64,000 bases of DNA from Chitinophagaceae bacterium (GTDB lineage: Bacteria; Bacteroidota; Bacteroidia; Chitinophagales; Chitinophagaceae). Position 1 is the stretch's first letter. The number at the start of each line of letters is the position of its first letter. Below are positions 1 to 8,658 of the stretch, one piece after another. The stretch spans positions 186,001 through 250,000 of the forward strand of contig CANLAE010000001.1 of assembly GCA_947488765.1 (NCBI GenBank), given 5' to 3'. Under the pieces are notes generated by a model. That model made no database searches. It was given only the letters and a program-made list of their open reading frames with translations, and was not told the origin of the DNA. The position numbers and the translations under genes were made by a program.

Positions 1-107
1 ACTGCATTTTCAAAATTTTCATCAATAAAATATTGAAGAGAATTAATTGATTCTGCCTGCAGCCTAATAGATTCTATAGCAGATTTTATAATAGTTGATT
101 GTTCCAT
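1..107 (-). CDS. kdsD: Partial N-terminus of a KdsD/KpsF-type arabinose-5-phosphate isomerase
   Basis: Only the first 35 codons are inside the window; the gene runs off the left edge. An ATG (complement of 105-107) opens a frame with no stop to base 1. The peptide (MEQSTIIKSAIESIRLQ, then AESINSLQYFIDENFENAV) resembles the N-terminal helix of the SIS-domain isomerases KdsD/KpsF/GutQ, which interconvert ribulose-5-phosphate and arabinose-5-phosphate for KDO synthesis. The diagnostic SIS and CBS domains are outside the window, so the call rests on a short segment. It is divergent from recQ, with 171 bp between the two starts. The kdsB gene at 48.9 kb belongs to the same pathway, which makes the call reasonable but does not prove it. 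Confidence 0.55.
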   Translation of the reverse strand, partial: MEQSTIIKSAIESIRLQAESINSLQYFIDENFENA

Positions 108-278
108 ATTCAGCAAATGTATTGTATCAATATTTACGCTTGTTTATGTAAAAAAAAAATTTAAGTTTGTATTAAATAAAAAATTTAAATTGAAGATAGG
201 AATTGTAAATTTATTTGTATCTTTTCATAAATAACACAATAAACCGACCCAAAGGATAAGTAATTTTGATTTACAATC

Positions 279-2576
279 ATGGAAAAGACTAAAAAGAAAA
301 TTGTACTAACGAAAACCAATATAGCCGCTACAAAGATCAACAAACGAGACAGTTCAATCAAAAAAAAGCGCGTAGTTACTAAATACAACATTCACGATGG
401 CTTACAACGTTATTTTGGGTTTAAAGAATTTAAAGGAACACAAGAAAAATCAATCAACAGCCTTTTAAGTGGGCAAGACACTTTTGTTATAATGCCAACC
501 GGTGGCGGAAAAAGTTTGTGTTACCAATTACCCGCGTTAATAATGGAGGGGTGTGCAATTATTGTTTCTCCTTTAATTGCATTGATGAAAAACCAAGTTG
601 ATTTAGTTAGGGGTTACAGCGAACAAGATAATGTAGCTCACTTTTTAAACTCCTCATTAAACAAGGGGCAGATAAAGGTTGTAAAAGACGATTTGGTTTC
701 GGGAAATACAAAATTATTATACGTTGCCCCAGAAACATTAACAAAAGAAGAGAATCTTGAGTTTTTCAGTGATTTAAATATATCATTTTTTGCCGTTGAC
801 GAAGCACATTGTATTAGCGAATGGGGTCACGACTTCAGACCCGAATACAGAAGGCTCAGAGAAATGATGGACATTATTAATCCTGCAATTCCGGTAATTG
901 CATTAACTGCAACCGCAACACCAAAAGTACAAAGCGACATTATTAAAAATTTAATGCTGCGCAATCCAAATATTTATATTTCTTCCTTTAACCGAGACAA
1001 TCTTTTTTATGAGATACAACCAAAACAAGAAAAAGAAGCCACCATTAAACACATTGTAAAATTCATTACTTCCCACAAAGGAAAAAGCGGTATCATTTAT
1101 ACATTAAACAGAAGAACTACAGAGGAACTAGCCGATGTATTAATGGCAAATAATATTAAGGCTGTGGCATATCATGCAGGGTTAGACCAAAAATTAAGGG
1201 CAAGAAGACAGGACCAATTTTTGAATGAAGAAGTACAAGTAATTGTTGCAACCATTGCATTTGGTATGGGCATCGATAAGCCAGATATCCGTTTTGTAAT
1301 TCACTTCAACATTCCAAAATCGATAGAAAATTATTATCAAGAAACAGGAAGGGCGGGAAGAGATGGACTTGAAGGAATTTGTGTTTTATATTACTCATAC
1401 AAAGACGTCTCAAAGCTTGAACATCTAATGAGAGATAAACCACTTAGCGAAAGAGAGGTGGGGGCTCAACTTATTAACGAAACCGTTGCTTATGCTGAAA
1501 GTAGCGTATGCAGACGAAAGGTGTTGTTACATTATTTTGGAGAAGAATGGAATACTGAAAACTGTGGAAGTTGTGATAATTGCAAAAATGCGAAAGAAAA
1601 AATTGAAACAAAAGAGGAAGTAATAAAAGCTTTAAAAGTAATAAAAGCTTTAGACGAACGATTTGTTACAGATTATACGATTAATGTAATTATGGGTAAA
1701 CTTACCCCTCAAATTACAATGTTCAGACACGAAGGATTACCAGAGTTTGGAATTGGAAAAGATAAGGATGCGCACTTTTGGAATAGCCTTATCAGACAAA
1801 TGTTATTAGAAGACTTGATAACAAAAGACATAGAAGAATATGGGTTATTAAAGTTTACAGAAAATACAGAAAGCTGGATAAAAAAACCAAGCTCTTTCAA
1901 AATTGTATTAAATAATGTGATTAGTAGTGCTGATGATGATGACGAAGAGGACACAGAAAATAAACCCGAACCCGAAAAAACAGTAGACGAAGCATTATTT
2001 GAAATGCTAAAAGAGTTAAGACAAAAGGAAGCAAAGAAAAAAGCGCTTCCCCCGTTTGTAATATTTTTAGAAAACTCATTACAAGATATGAGTATTCTAT
2101 ATCCTACAACATTGGAAGAGTTGGATAAATGCCAGGGCGTAAGCAAAGGAAAAGCATTAAAGTATGGTAAACCATTTATAGAACTCATTTCTAAATATGT
2201 TGAAGAACATGAGATTGAAAAGCCGGATGATTTTATTATGAAAAGCGTTGCTAATAAAGCAAGCAACAAAATTTTTATTATTCAAAATGTAGATAAAAAA
2301 ATAAACCTAGAAACCATCGCTAAAACAAAGGGTTTAACACTAAGTGAATTGTTGGAGGAAATGGAAACAATAGCAGCTAGCGGAACAAAGCTAAACTTAG
2401 ATTACGCCATTGATGACTGGTTGGATGAAGTAGACCAGGAAGAAATTCTGGAATATTTTAAAAATTGTGAAACGTCTTCTTTGGATATTGCACAAAAGGA
2501 ATTGGCTGAATACGATTATAATTGGGAACAATTAAAAATTATGAGAATAAAGTTTCTGAGTGTTTATGGAAATTAA
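279..2576 (+). CDS. recQ: ATP-dependent DNA helicase RecQ
   Basis: This is a 765-residue superfamily 2 3'-5' DNA helicase of the RecQ family, acting in recombination and replication-fork repair. The Walker A motif TGGGKS is at residues 74-79, the DEAH box at 174-177 followed by the RecQ signature CISEWGHDFRP, and motif VI (QETGRAGRDG) lies near residue 358. A cysteine group (CRR, then CGSCDNC, about residues 412-435) is the RecQ zinc site. An HRDC-like segment follows at about 605-675, and then about 90 further residues resembling the helix-turn-helix C-terminal extension of bacteroidete RecQ proteins. It is longer than E. coli RecQ (about 610 residues). The first 35 residues are Lys/Thr-rich. 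It is divergent from the kdsD-like gene and shares a terminator with the convergent DUF2480 gene. Confidence 0.96.
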   Translation: MEKTKKKIVLTKTNIAATKINKRDSSIKKKRVVTKYNIHDGLQRYFGFKEFKGTQEKSINSLLSGQDTFVIMPTGGGKSLCYQLPALIMEGCAIIVSPLIALMKNQVDLVRGYSEQDNVAHFLNSSLNKGQIKVVKDDLVSGNTKLLYVAPETLTKEENLEFFSDLNISFFAVDEAHCISEWGHDFRPEYRRLREMMDIINPAIPVIALTATATPKVQSDIIKNLMLRNPNIYISSFNRDNLFYEIQPKQEKEATIKHIVKFITSHKGKSGIIYTLNRRTTEELADVLMANNIKAVAYHAGLDQKLRARRQDQFLNEEVQVIVATIAFGMGIDKPDIRFVIHFNIPKSIENYYQETGRAGRDGLEGICVLYYSYKDVSKLEHLMRDKPLSEREVGAQLINETVAYAESSVCRRKVLLHYFGEEWNTENCGSCDNCKNAKEKIETKEEVIKALKVIKALDERFVTDYTINVIMGKLTPQITMFRHEGLPEFGIGKDKDAHFWNSLIRQMLLEDLITKDIEEYGLLKFTENTESWIKKPSSFKIVLNNVISSADDDDEEDTENKPEPEKTVDEALFEMLKELRQKEAKKKALPPFVIFLENSLQDMSILYPTTLEELDKCQGVSKGKALKYGKPFIELISKYVEEHEIEKPDDFIMKSVANKASNKIFIIQNVDKKINLETIAKTKGLTLSELLEEMETIAASGTKLNLDYAIDDWLDEVDQEEILEYFKNCETSSLDIAQKELAEYDYNWEQLKIMRIKFLSVYGN

Positions 2577-2581
2577 AAAAG

Positions 2582-2617
2582 AAAACAAAAGCGTGTACAA
2601 TTACACGCTTTTGTTTT
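2582..2617. terminator. Bidirectional hairpin terminator between recQ and the DUF2480 gene
   Basis: A perfect 16-bp inverted repeat (AAAACAAAAGCGTGTA / TACACGCTTTTGTTTT) encloses the 4-nt loop CAAT. It is A-rich on the left and T-rich on the right, so it can end transcription in both directions. The right arm contains the stop codon and last codons of the minus-strand DUF2480 gene. Confidence 0.85.
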
Positions 2618-3110
2618 TATAAATCGGTACTGTGCTGCAGGGTTCACCGTACATTATACTTTTTGCAACAGGCCTTAGTTTATTGGTAATTGCAACATAA
2701 GCAGATTCCGGAATTTTCTTTTCTCCGCAACCTTTTACTACAATTCTTTTATCTGCAAATTGTGTTGGGTCAATTTCATTAATCTGCTCTAACATAATTT
2801 GTTCTACAATTTTTTCTTCTGTACCCATCATTACTTTTTTGGCAAATGGTTGTAAGTAGCTTGCAGCAAGCATATAAGCCCACATAGGAATAATTGCATC
2901 TACAGAACAAACAATCCCAACATATTTATTTTGATAAATAGAAAAATCTATTTGCAACAATGCAGCTCTGTAATCTTTTTCTTTTAAGATTAAGCCCATG
3001 AATAAAAATTCTTTTAAATCAAACAACATGGGCTCTTCTAAAGGAAAATAAGTTTCAAGATCTAAGCTGATTATTCCACTTTCTGAAACTTTATTTATAA
3101 TTTCTGCCAT
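2601..3110 (-). CDS. DUF2480 family protein
   Basis: This is a 169-residue soluble protein that I recognise as the DUF2480 family, which occurs mainly in Bacteroidota and has no established function. The sequence has an acidic N-terminus (SLDLETYFPLEEP), a central VCSVDAIIPMWAYM segment and a C-terminal half with VVKGCGEKKIPESAYVAIT, where Cys, Lys and Glu are clustered. There is no signal peptide or membrane segment. It lies 107 bp downstream of the foldase gene on the same strand, with that gene's own terminator in between, so it probably has separate transcription. Its 3' end is folded into the terminator shared with recQ. Confidence 0.8.
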   Translation of the reverse strand: MAEIINKVSESGIISLDLETYFPLEEPMLFDLKEFLFMGLILKEKDYRAALLQIDFSIYQNKYVGIVCSVDAIIPMWAYMLAASYLQPFAKKVMMGTEEKIVEQIMLEQINEIDPTQFADKRIVVKGCGEKKIPESAYVAITNKLRPVAKSIMYGEPCSTVPIYKNKSV

Positions 3111-3175
3111 AATATAATTGTTTATTAAAACTAAAACAAAGATGCAATTTTTGTTTTCGGTTTACGTAAAATAAA

Positions 3176-3200
3176 AACGCCACCCTAAAAGAGTGGCGTT
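3176..3200 (-). terminator. Hairpin terminator downstream of the PpiC-domain foldase gene
   Basis: The inverted repeat AACGCCAC / GTGGCGTT has a 9-nt loop. Read on the minus strand, the stem is followed by a T-rich run (TTTTATTTTA). It sits just past the stop codon of the foldase gene. Confidence 0.75.
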
Positions 3201-3217
3201 AAAAAATTGAAAGACTA

Positions 3218-5317
3218 TTAATAAAATTTACTTCTGTTATCTTTTATTGTTGCAGCTTTTCTTAATGCTTCAGAGCCTCTATATGCCGCATTTTTTTGTC
3301 CTTGTAATAACCCCTGTCTGATGCTTTCGTCATCTTGCATGCTTGGTTTTGCTCCCAGAGATTCAACTTTTAAAGAAATTACTCCGGAGCTTGCTGCGAT
3401 TGGTTCGGTTGCTTTTCCGGAATTGTCTTTATTAAAAGCAGCACCTAATACTTTTACATCATATCCTATGTTTGGAATTGATGGATTGGCAAAACTTAAA
3501 CTATCTGCTTTTTGTATTGTTGTACCAGAAGATGCAACAAAATTCTCTAAACTATTTCCTTTAAACTTAGATTCAATAATTTGTTTTGCTTTCTTTTCGT
3601 TTCTTACAAATGCTTCAACTCTAGGTCTTACTTCAGCAACATTAATTGAACCCTTTTTACCGATGTTGGTAATAATTGCAACAACGTATTTATCGCCCAC
3701 TTCTGTTGGTTCGCTTACTGCTCCAACTTTATTTTCATATACCCAACGTATAAAATTTCTTACTGGTGCTTGTCCAAAAGAAGGAATCGTAAAATCATTC
3801 TCTTTTACTTCTGTAAAAACTAGTGGCGTCAGATTTAATTTCTTTGCATTGTCATCAAAATCTTTTTTACTTTTTGCAGTAGATGCAAATTGTAAGGCCG
3901 CCGTTGTTGCTGCATTTGTTGTTTCATTGCTTGCAGAAATTGGCTTCGCTAAATAAGCTACCTTAACTGCTTCACCAATTGCTTTTTGATTCAATACTTC
4001 AATGTAATGGAATCCAGCATATTGATCATTTTCGACTTTTACAACTTTTTTATCCCCAGTTTTACCATAGAAAATTGCTTCTGCAAATTCTTTGCTAATT
4101 CCAGTAAATTGTTGTAATGTAAAATCGTATTCGCCTTTTGTTTTTTTACTGCCATCATCATCGCTGTATTTTTGAACAATACTATTAAAGTCTGCACCAC
4201 CTTTCAATAAAGCTTCAACACTATCCATTCTTTTTTTAGCAACGCTGTCTGCTAAAACTAGTTGACGCTTATCTTGTGTTTTAACCAATATGTGTCTCAC
4301 TTTTACACTATCCGGTAATACTCTTTTGCCCAACATTCTTGCTAAAGTATAGTTTGAAGCATCTAAATAAGGACCAAAAGTTTTTCCATCTGCCAATGCT
4401 TTAATGCTATCGGCTTTAGGCATTTTCAAGCCGCTTTTCATTACATAACCATCAAGGAAAGGGATTTCACTTCCTGATTTTGCAATGAAAGATTTTACAT
4501 CAGCTGTAGTTTCAAATTCTGATTGATAACTCATTACTTGATTCAATGCATTTAAACTATCAGTAGCGCTTGGTTTTGCATCAACGTTGATATAAGATAT
4601 TGCTCTTGTTTCTTCTTCTTTTTCAAATCCACTAGGATGCTTTTTTACATACGCTTCAATTTCATTATCACTAACATTTACAGTGCTGTCAGAAATTGTT
4701 GTGTAAGGAACAAATACATAAGAGATATTTGAAATAGCGCTGTTGTCTGCTTTTTGTTTTTCTACCAACCAAGATGGAACGTAAGCAGCATTTTGTGTAA
4801 GTGCCTGGTATTTCTTGCTTAATATTTGTTGTTGTGTTGGTTCAATATATCCTTGAATTACACCTTGTATTTGTTCAGTATTTTTAGACTTTTTTAATTG
4901 TGCAAATGCTTGTCTTGCTTCTTCTGCTTTAAACTGACCATTCTCATCAACAAATTGTTGTTCTCTGCTCAAAGGAGATTGTGGACCAAACAATACATCA
5001 GATAATTCTTTACCACTAACTTGTAAACCAAGTTTTTGGTATTCACTTTCCATCAATATTTTTTCTACTTCCATATTCCACAATTGAGGAATGATCGTAG
5101 ATTTATCCTGACCACGACTGTACATCGTTAATTTTTGATCAAAATCTTCTTTACTGATTGATGTACCATTAACAGTACCAACAGTATTAGAATTACCAAA
5201 AATACTACCGCCTCTGCGGCCCATTCCATCTTGTAAAATGAATGCAATTAATGCAATTGCAATTACAGCAAAAATGATCCAAGTTCCTTTATCACGAATT
5301 CTTTGAATAACAGACAT
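3218..5317 (-). CDS. Membrane-anchored peptidyl-prolyl isomerase, SurA/PpiD type
   Basis: This 699-residue periplasmic foldase probably assists outer-membrane protein folding. A single N-terminal membrane anchor (about residues 12-30, WIIFAVIAIALIAFILQ) follows a short basic cytoplasmic end, as in PpiD. A SurA_N-like helical region spans about 45-235, and a parvulin (PpiC) domain begins at about 338 (VKVRHILVKTQ) and ends near 445. The last 250 residues form a second, diverged periplasmic region. The length is close to PpiD (about 620) and the longer bacteroidete homologues. It has a well-formed promoter in the 5.3 kb gap and its own terminator, so it looks like a single-gene unit. Confidence 0.88.
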   Translation of the reverse strand: MSVIQRIRDKGTWIIFAVIAIALIAFILQDGMGRRGGSIFGNSNTVGTVNGTSISKEDFDQKLTMYSRGQDKSTIIPQLWNMEVEKILMESEYQKLGLQVSGKELSDVLFGPQSPLSREQQFVDENGQFKAEEARQAFAQLKKSKNTEQIQGVIQGYIEPTQQQILSKKYQALTQNAAYVPSWLVEKQKADNSAISNISYVFVPYTTISDSTVNVSDNEIEAYVKKHPSGFEKEEETRAISYINVDAKPSATDSLNALNQVMSYQSEFETTADVKSFIAKSGSEIPFLDGYVMKSGLKMPKADSIKALADGKTFGPYLDASNYTLARMLGKRVLPDSVKVRHILVKTQDKRQLVLADSVAKKRMDSVEALLKGGADFNSIVQKYSDDDGSKKTKGEYDFTLQQFTGISKEFAEAIFYGKTGDKKVVKVENDQYAGFHYIEVLNQKAIGEAVKVAYLAKPISASNETTNAATTAALQFASTAKSKKDFDDNAKKLNLTPLVFTEVKENDFTIPSFGQAPVRNFIRWVYENKVGAVSEPTEVGDKYVVAIITNIGKKGSINVAEVRPRVEAFVRNEKKAKQIIESKFKGNSLENFVASSGTTIQKADSLSFANPSIPNIGYDVKVLGAAFNKDNSGKATEPIAASSGVISLKVESLGAKPSMQDDESIRQGLLQGQKNAAYRGSEALRKAATIKDNRSKFY

Positions 5318-5345
5318 ACTATTATATATTTATTAATTAGGTTGG

Positions 5346-5376
5346 CAAAAATAGGGGAATAAAATTATTGAACAAA
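5346..5376 (-). promoter_or_regulatory. Bacteroidete-type promoter for the PpiC-domain foldase gene
   Basis: Read on the minus strand, TTTG (complement of 5373-5376) is separated by exactly 19 bp from TATTTTTG (complement of 5346-5353). This matches the −33/−7 (TTTG / TAnnTTTG) arrangement described for Bacteroides and Flavobacterium. Transcription would begin near 5340, giving a leader of about 23 nt. Confidence 0.65.
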
Positions 5377-5780
5377 TTGTGGAAAACATATACCAATCCG
5401 CACCACACTTATATTCTATTACTGCCAATTAAAAATAAAAGTAGCAGAATTAAAAATCACATGGCAGAAAAGCCAATTAAATTTTTATACACAAGCATTT
5501 ATGAATAACATACATTTTTCGGTGGAAAAGTACAATATCCTAAAAAAAAATGTGGATAGTTATAGAATAACTAAGCCGATTAAAGAATTTTTTTTCAAAC
5601 CATCAGAAAATTAAACAAATTACTTTCTGTTTATTAACAGTGGAAAACCGGTGGATTGACAATGTTGATATCTCACTTGTAAATAATAAACAGATGTTTG
5701 AAACTATTACATATCCTTTCTATTATTGAAAAGTATTTGTGTATTAATGTTTAATTAGCCGTTAATAAACCTTGCTTTAT

Positions 5781-5788
5781 TAACTTTG
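5781..5788 (+). promoter_or_regulatory. Candidate −7 element of the nadA promoter
   Basis: TAACTTTG matches TAnnTTTG exactly. I see no TTG at the usual upstream spacing, so support is partial. Initiation near 5794 would give a leader of about 84 nt that includes the TAGTATT repeats. Confidence 0.35.
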
Positions 5789-5831
5789 ACAATTGTTTAT
5801 AAATAACTTTTCACGATATACACACCCGTAA

Positions 5832-5872
5832 TAGTATTAGGTGTTTATATAAATAAGTAGTATTAAATACTA
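5832..5872 (+). promoter_or_regulatory. TAGTATT inverted repeat just upstream of nadA
   Basis: TAGTATT-A-AATACTA (5858-5872) is a perfect 7-bp inverted repeat ending 5 bp before the nadA ATG. An additional TAGTATT half-site lies at 5832-5838, 26 bp upstream of the first arm. The position downstream of the candidate −7 box suits a repressor operator for NAD synthesis. The regulator is not identifiable from this window. Confidence 0.4.
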
Positions 5873-5877
5873 TTACA

Positions 5878-6885
5878 ATGATTATTAACAATCCACAATT
5901 GCAAATTTTAGAAAAAGGTTTTTTAGATATTGATGTGCCGCCGACATTAGATTTGTTTGAAGCAATAAACGAGTTAAAGAAACAAAAAAAAATGATTGTG
6001 CTTGCACATTATTATCAGGAGCCCGATATACAGGATGTAGCAGATTATATTGGTGATAGTTTGGGACTTGCACAAAAAGCCGCAGAAACTGATGCCGAAA
6101 TAATTGTGTTTGCCGGAGTACACTTTATGGCAGAAACAGCCAAAATATTAAATCCCAATACTAAAGTATTATTACCCGATTTAAAAGCAGGATGCAGTTT
6201 GGCAGACAGTGCACCGGCAGATTTGTTCAAAGCATTCAAAGCTAAACATCCCGATCATTTGGTGGTAAGCTATATCAATTGCTCTGCCGAAATAAAAGCT
6301 TTGAGCGATATCATTTGCACAAGCGGCAATGCCGAAGCAATTATCAACAGCATTCCAACAAATCAGCCCATCTTATTTGCACCAGATAAAAATTTAGGAG
6401 CTTATTTGAACAAAAAAACGGGAAGAGAAATGTTGTTGTGGAATGGGGCCTGTATGGTACACGAAATTTTTAGTCTGCAAAAACTTATTCAGTTAAAAGT
6501 TCGACATCCCGAAGCGAAGTTTATTGCACATCCCGAATGTGAAGATGCTGTTTTAAACATTGCCGATTTTATAGGAAGCACTACTCAATTATTAAAATAC
6601 AGCAGCCAAAGCAATGCAAGTACTTTTATTGTAGGCACCGAAACCGGCATATTGCATAAAATGCAGCAATTAAGCCCCAATAAGACCTTTATTCCTGCGC
6701 CACCTACCAATTCCTGCGCTTGCAACGATTGTCCGCACATGAAGCTGAATACCCTCGAAAAAATTTATGTGTGTATGCAGTACGAGCAACCCGAATTAAC
6801 AATGGATGAAAATTTAAGACTTGCTGCCTTACAACCGATTAAAAGAATGATGGAAATAAGTAAGAAAGCTGGGTTGATTGGGTAG
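5878..6885 (+). CDS. nadA: Quinolinate synthase
   Basis: This 335-residue enzyme condenses iminoaspartate with dihydroxyacetone phosphate to quinolinate, the precursor ring of NAD. It needs a [4Fe-4S] cluster. The expected ligands are visible as Cys106 (KAGCSLAD), Cys192 (NGACMVHE) and one of the cysteines in [13 protein letters not shown] (280-285). The substrate motif VLAHYYQ is near the N-terminus (41-47), and the internal threefold repeat of the family is intact. The length matches the short-form NadA. No nadB or nadC is adjacent, so nadA is a stand-alone gene here, with an inverted repeat immediately upstream. Confidence 0.96.
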   Translation: MIINNPQLQILEKGFLDIDVPPTLDLFEAINELKKQKKMIVLAHYYQEPDIQDVADYIGDSLGLAQKAAETDAEIIVFAGVHFMAETAKILNPNTKVLLPDLKAGCSLADSAPADLFKAFKAKHPDHLVVSYINCSAEIKALSDIICTSGNAEAIINSIPTNQPILFAPDKNLGAYLNKKTGREMLLWNGACMVHEIFSLQKLIQLKVRHPEAKFIAHPECEDAVLNIADFIGSTTQLLKYSSQSNASTFIVGTETGILHKMQQLSPNKTFIPAPPTNSCACNDCPHMKLNTLEKIYVCMQYEQPELTMDENLRLAALQPIKRMMEISKKAGLIG

Positions 6886-6931
6886 TTATTTAAAATTAAA
6901 AATTCTTTTTTACTAACACATTCAACTCCAA

Positions 6932-7765
6932 TTATTCTTTTTTTAAGTAACCAAGAGAAACCAAAAATTCATCAGCATCGTGAATTGTTTTTGCATAGTA
7001 CTCTGTATTCTTAAAATTAAAGAAACCATGTGCTGCTCCTTCATATAATTTAAAATCGCACCTGCTATTTACTTTTTCCATTTCTTTTTTATACAATAAT
7101 GCAGTTTCAACAGGAATGTGTTTGTCTTTTGTACCAAGAAAAATAATCGTAGGAGGAGCTCCTTTTTTAATATTATGAATCGGAGAAAAATAGGTATACG
7201 CTTCTCCAATTTTTTCAAAACCATAACCTCCCGGTCCATTGTCAATTACTGGGTTAAATAATACCAAAGCATTTGGAATACTACTAACCGACAAATCATC
7301 AGTATTTTCAAAACAACGATCCGTTAATGCAGCAGCAGCTGCAAGATGACCACCCGCCGATCCTCCTGAAGCAATAATTTTTCTTGCATCTATTCCAAAG
7401 GTTGTTGCATTTTTTCTGATAAATCTTATCGCAGATTTTGCATCTTTAAGCGATTCAAAAGGTGTTGTATTGTTGTTGTTTTTTGTTCTATAATCAACCA
7501 AAAAACAGGTTAAATCTCTTTTAGAAAAATAGTTAGCGTGGTTTACAAATTGAGATTTATCCCCGCCAACCCAACCACCACCAAAAAAGAAAATAATAGC
7601 CGGAAGAGCTATAGATGATTCTTTCTTTTCGGGATAATAAACTTCCACAAATAATTTAGTGGTATCAATTTGTTTGTATAAAATTTTTTCTTGCGCCAAG
7701 CAAATAGATGCTTGAAAAACAAGCAAAAAGAAAAGCGTAAAATATTTTTTTAAAGAAAAAGGCAT
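6932..7765 (-). CDS. Secreted alpha/beta hydrolase (esterase/lipase, BD-FAE-like)
   Basis: I chose the ATG at 7765 because it begins a clean signal peptide (MPFSLKKYFTLFFLLVFQ, cleaved near SICLAQ) and avoids overlap with the upstream gene. A longer frame reaches 7813. The mature protein is an alpha/beta-hydrolase. An oxyanion-type FFGGGWVGG loop replaces the more usual HGGG, the nucleophile elbow is GGSAGG (in ASGGSAGGHLAAA), and the catalytic His is probably in AAHGFFNF near the C-terminus. The family hydrolyses esters of sugars or small acids; the substrate is unknown. Its start is 8 bp from the stop of the pentapeptide-repeat gene, suggesting co-transcription. Confidence 0.83.
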   Translation of the reverse strand: MPFSLKKYFTLFFLLVFQASICLAQEKILYKQIDTTKLFVEVYYPEKKESSIALPAIIFFFGGGWVGGDKSQFVNHANYFSKRDLTCFLVDYRTKNNNNTTPFESLKDAKSAIRFIRKNATTFGIDARKIIASGGSAGGHLAAAAALTDRCFENTDDLSVSSIPNALVLFNPVIDNGPGGYGFEKIGEAYTYFSPIHNIKKGAPPTIIFLGTKDKHIPVETALLYKKEMEKVNSRCDFKLYEGAAHGFFNFKNTEYYAKTIHDADEFLVSLGYLKKE

Positions 7766-7772
7766 GGCGATT

Positions 7773-8348
7773 TTATTTTTCAATATCAATGTCGTATTTG
7801 TATAAAAGGCCAAGAATTCCTGATAAAGAAAATTTGGCTTTTTTAATTCGGTTTGTTTCCGGATTTATAGAATAATTGAAGGAAGTACGAAAGTCTGTGG
7901 TTTCAATAATCGTATTTTCAAATATTGCTCTAGAAAAGTCACAATTATCAAAAACACTTCCTGTTAAATCACATTCCACAAAATCCGCCTCATGAAAATG
8001 AGAATTTTTGAAGGTTGTCTTTTTGAGTTTTGTCTGGTAAAATGAAGCATGTGTCAAATTACAATCATCAACGCTGAATGATAATCCGAATTGACTGCAA
8101 TTTTCAAAGCGAAGCCCCAACATTTTACATTCTTTAAATTTTATTTCTCTAAATGCTGTTTTTGTGAGCTTAGCTAAACTTAAATTGCAAGATACAAAAG
8201 TGCATTCCGAAAAAATGATATCTGTAAGGTCAGAATTTGAAAAATCGCAAGCTATAAAAGTGCAGTTTTCATATTCTCCCTTCCTCAACGGATTTAGAGT
8301 AAAATCACTTTTATCATATATTTTATCTTCAATAAAAATCGTTTCCAT
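7773..8348 (-). CDS. Pentapeptide repeat protein, Qnr/McbG-like in size
   Basis: This 191-residue protein is made of pentapeptide repeats with Phe or Leu at the central position, for example CDFSNSDLTDIIFSECTF and HEADFVECDLTGSVFDNCDF. These form a right-handed quadrilateral beta-helix. The repeats run from about residue 25 to 160, interrupted around a SFSVDDCN segment, and the protein ends in a hydrophobic helix (LSGILGLLYKYDI). This helix resembles the C-terminal dimerisation module of the DNA-mimicking gyrase protectors Qnr and McbG. The length is near McbG. A gyrase-protecting role is possible but is not shown by sequence alone. It is the first gene of a two-gene unit with the esterase. 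Confidence 0.78.
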   Translation of the reverse strand: METIFIEDKIYDKSDFTLNPLRKGEYENCTFIACDFSNSDLTDIIFSECTFVSCNLSLAKLTKTAFREIKFKECKMLGLRFENCSQFGLSFSVDDCNLTHASFYQTKLKKTTFKNSHFHEADFVECDLTGSVFDNCDFSRAIFENTIIETTDFRTSFNYSINPETNRIKKAKFSLSGILGLLYKYDIDIEK

Positions 8349-8658
8349 TGTTTATATTCAAGGTTTGTTGTATGTTAAAATACTATTTCTGATAATATTA
8401 TATAATGCAGAATCGCTCTATTTTCAAATATAGTAACATTAATATACATTTTCAATCGGCTGTTTATATCAGTGCTTAAGTAACAACTTCGTAATAATGC
8501 TTTTCATTTTTCGGTATACTTTAAAAAAAGCAACGATTATTTTATTATTACCTGTCAATAAAACAGATTAGTCACCATGTCGCTCAACCGTACCCCTCAA
8601 CTTATTAAATCTTCAATTCGCAACTATTCGTTTACTTTTGTTTAATAATTTTTAAAGC
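8349..8658. other. 310-bp divergent gap upstream of obg
   Basis: No ORF or RNA gene is recognisable. The only feature I can support is a −7-like box next to obg. The rest is AT-rich with no clear repeat. Confidence 0.4.
8633..8640 (+). promoter_or_regulatory. Candidate −7 element of the obg promoter
   Basis: TACTTTTG matches TAnnTTTG. It lies 18 bp upstream of the GTG start of obg. A −33 TTG is not present at the usual spacing. Confidence 0.35.

Larger units (their letters stand above)
5318..5877. other. 560-bp non-coding gap with clustered GTGGA motifs
   Basis: This divergent gap lies between the foldase gene and nadA and contains no convincing ORF. It holds the foldase promoter, a possible nadA −7 box (TAACTTTG, 5781-5788) and an inverted repeat next to nadA. 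GTGGA occurs five times, all on the plus strand, at 5379, 5522, 5552, 5640 and 5651. The copy at 5551-5559 (TGTGGATAG) is one base from the DnaA-box complement TGTGGATAA. The region is strongly AT-rich. It could be a DnaA-binding region or only promoter DNA. Confidence 0.45.

Noticed and set aside
1709-2269. 186-residue ORF on the minus strand inside recQ
   Set aside because: It is a shadow of the recQ coding sequence, rich in Ser and Phe from Lys/Glu codons, with no independent domain.
3321-3956. 211-residue ORF on the plus strand inside the foldase gene
   Set aside because: It is an antisense shadow of a long, clearly coding frame and has no family resemblance.
5465-5512. 15-codon ORF in the 5.3-5.9 kb gap
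   Set aside because: It is too short, lacks any signal or hydrophobic pattern, and has no supporting start context.
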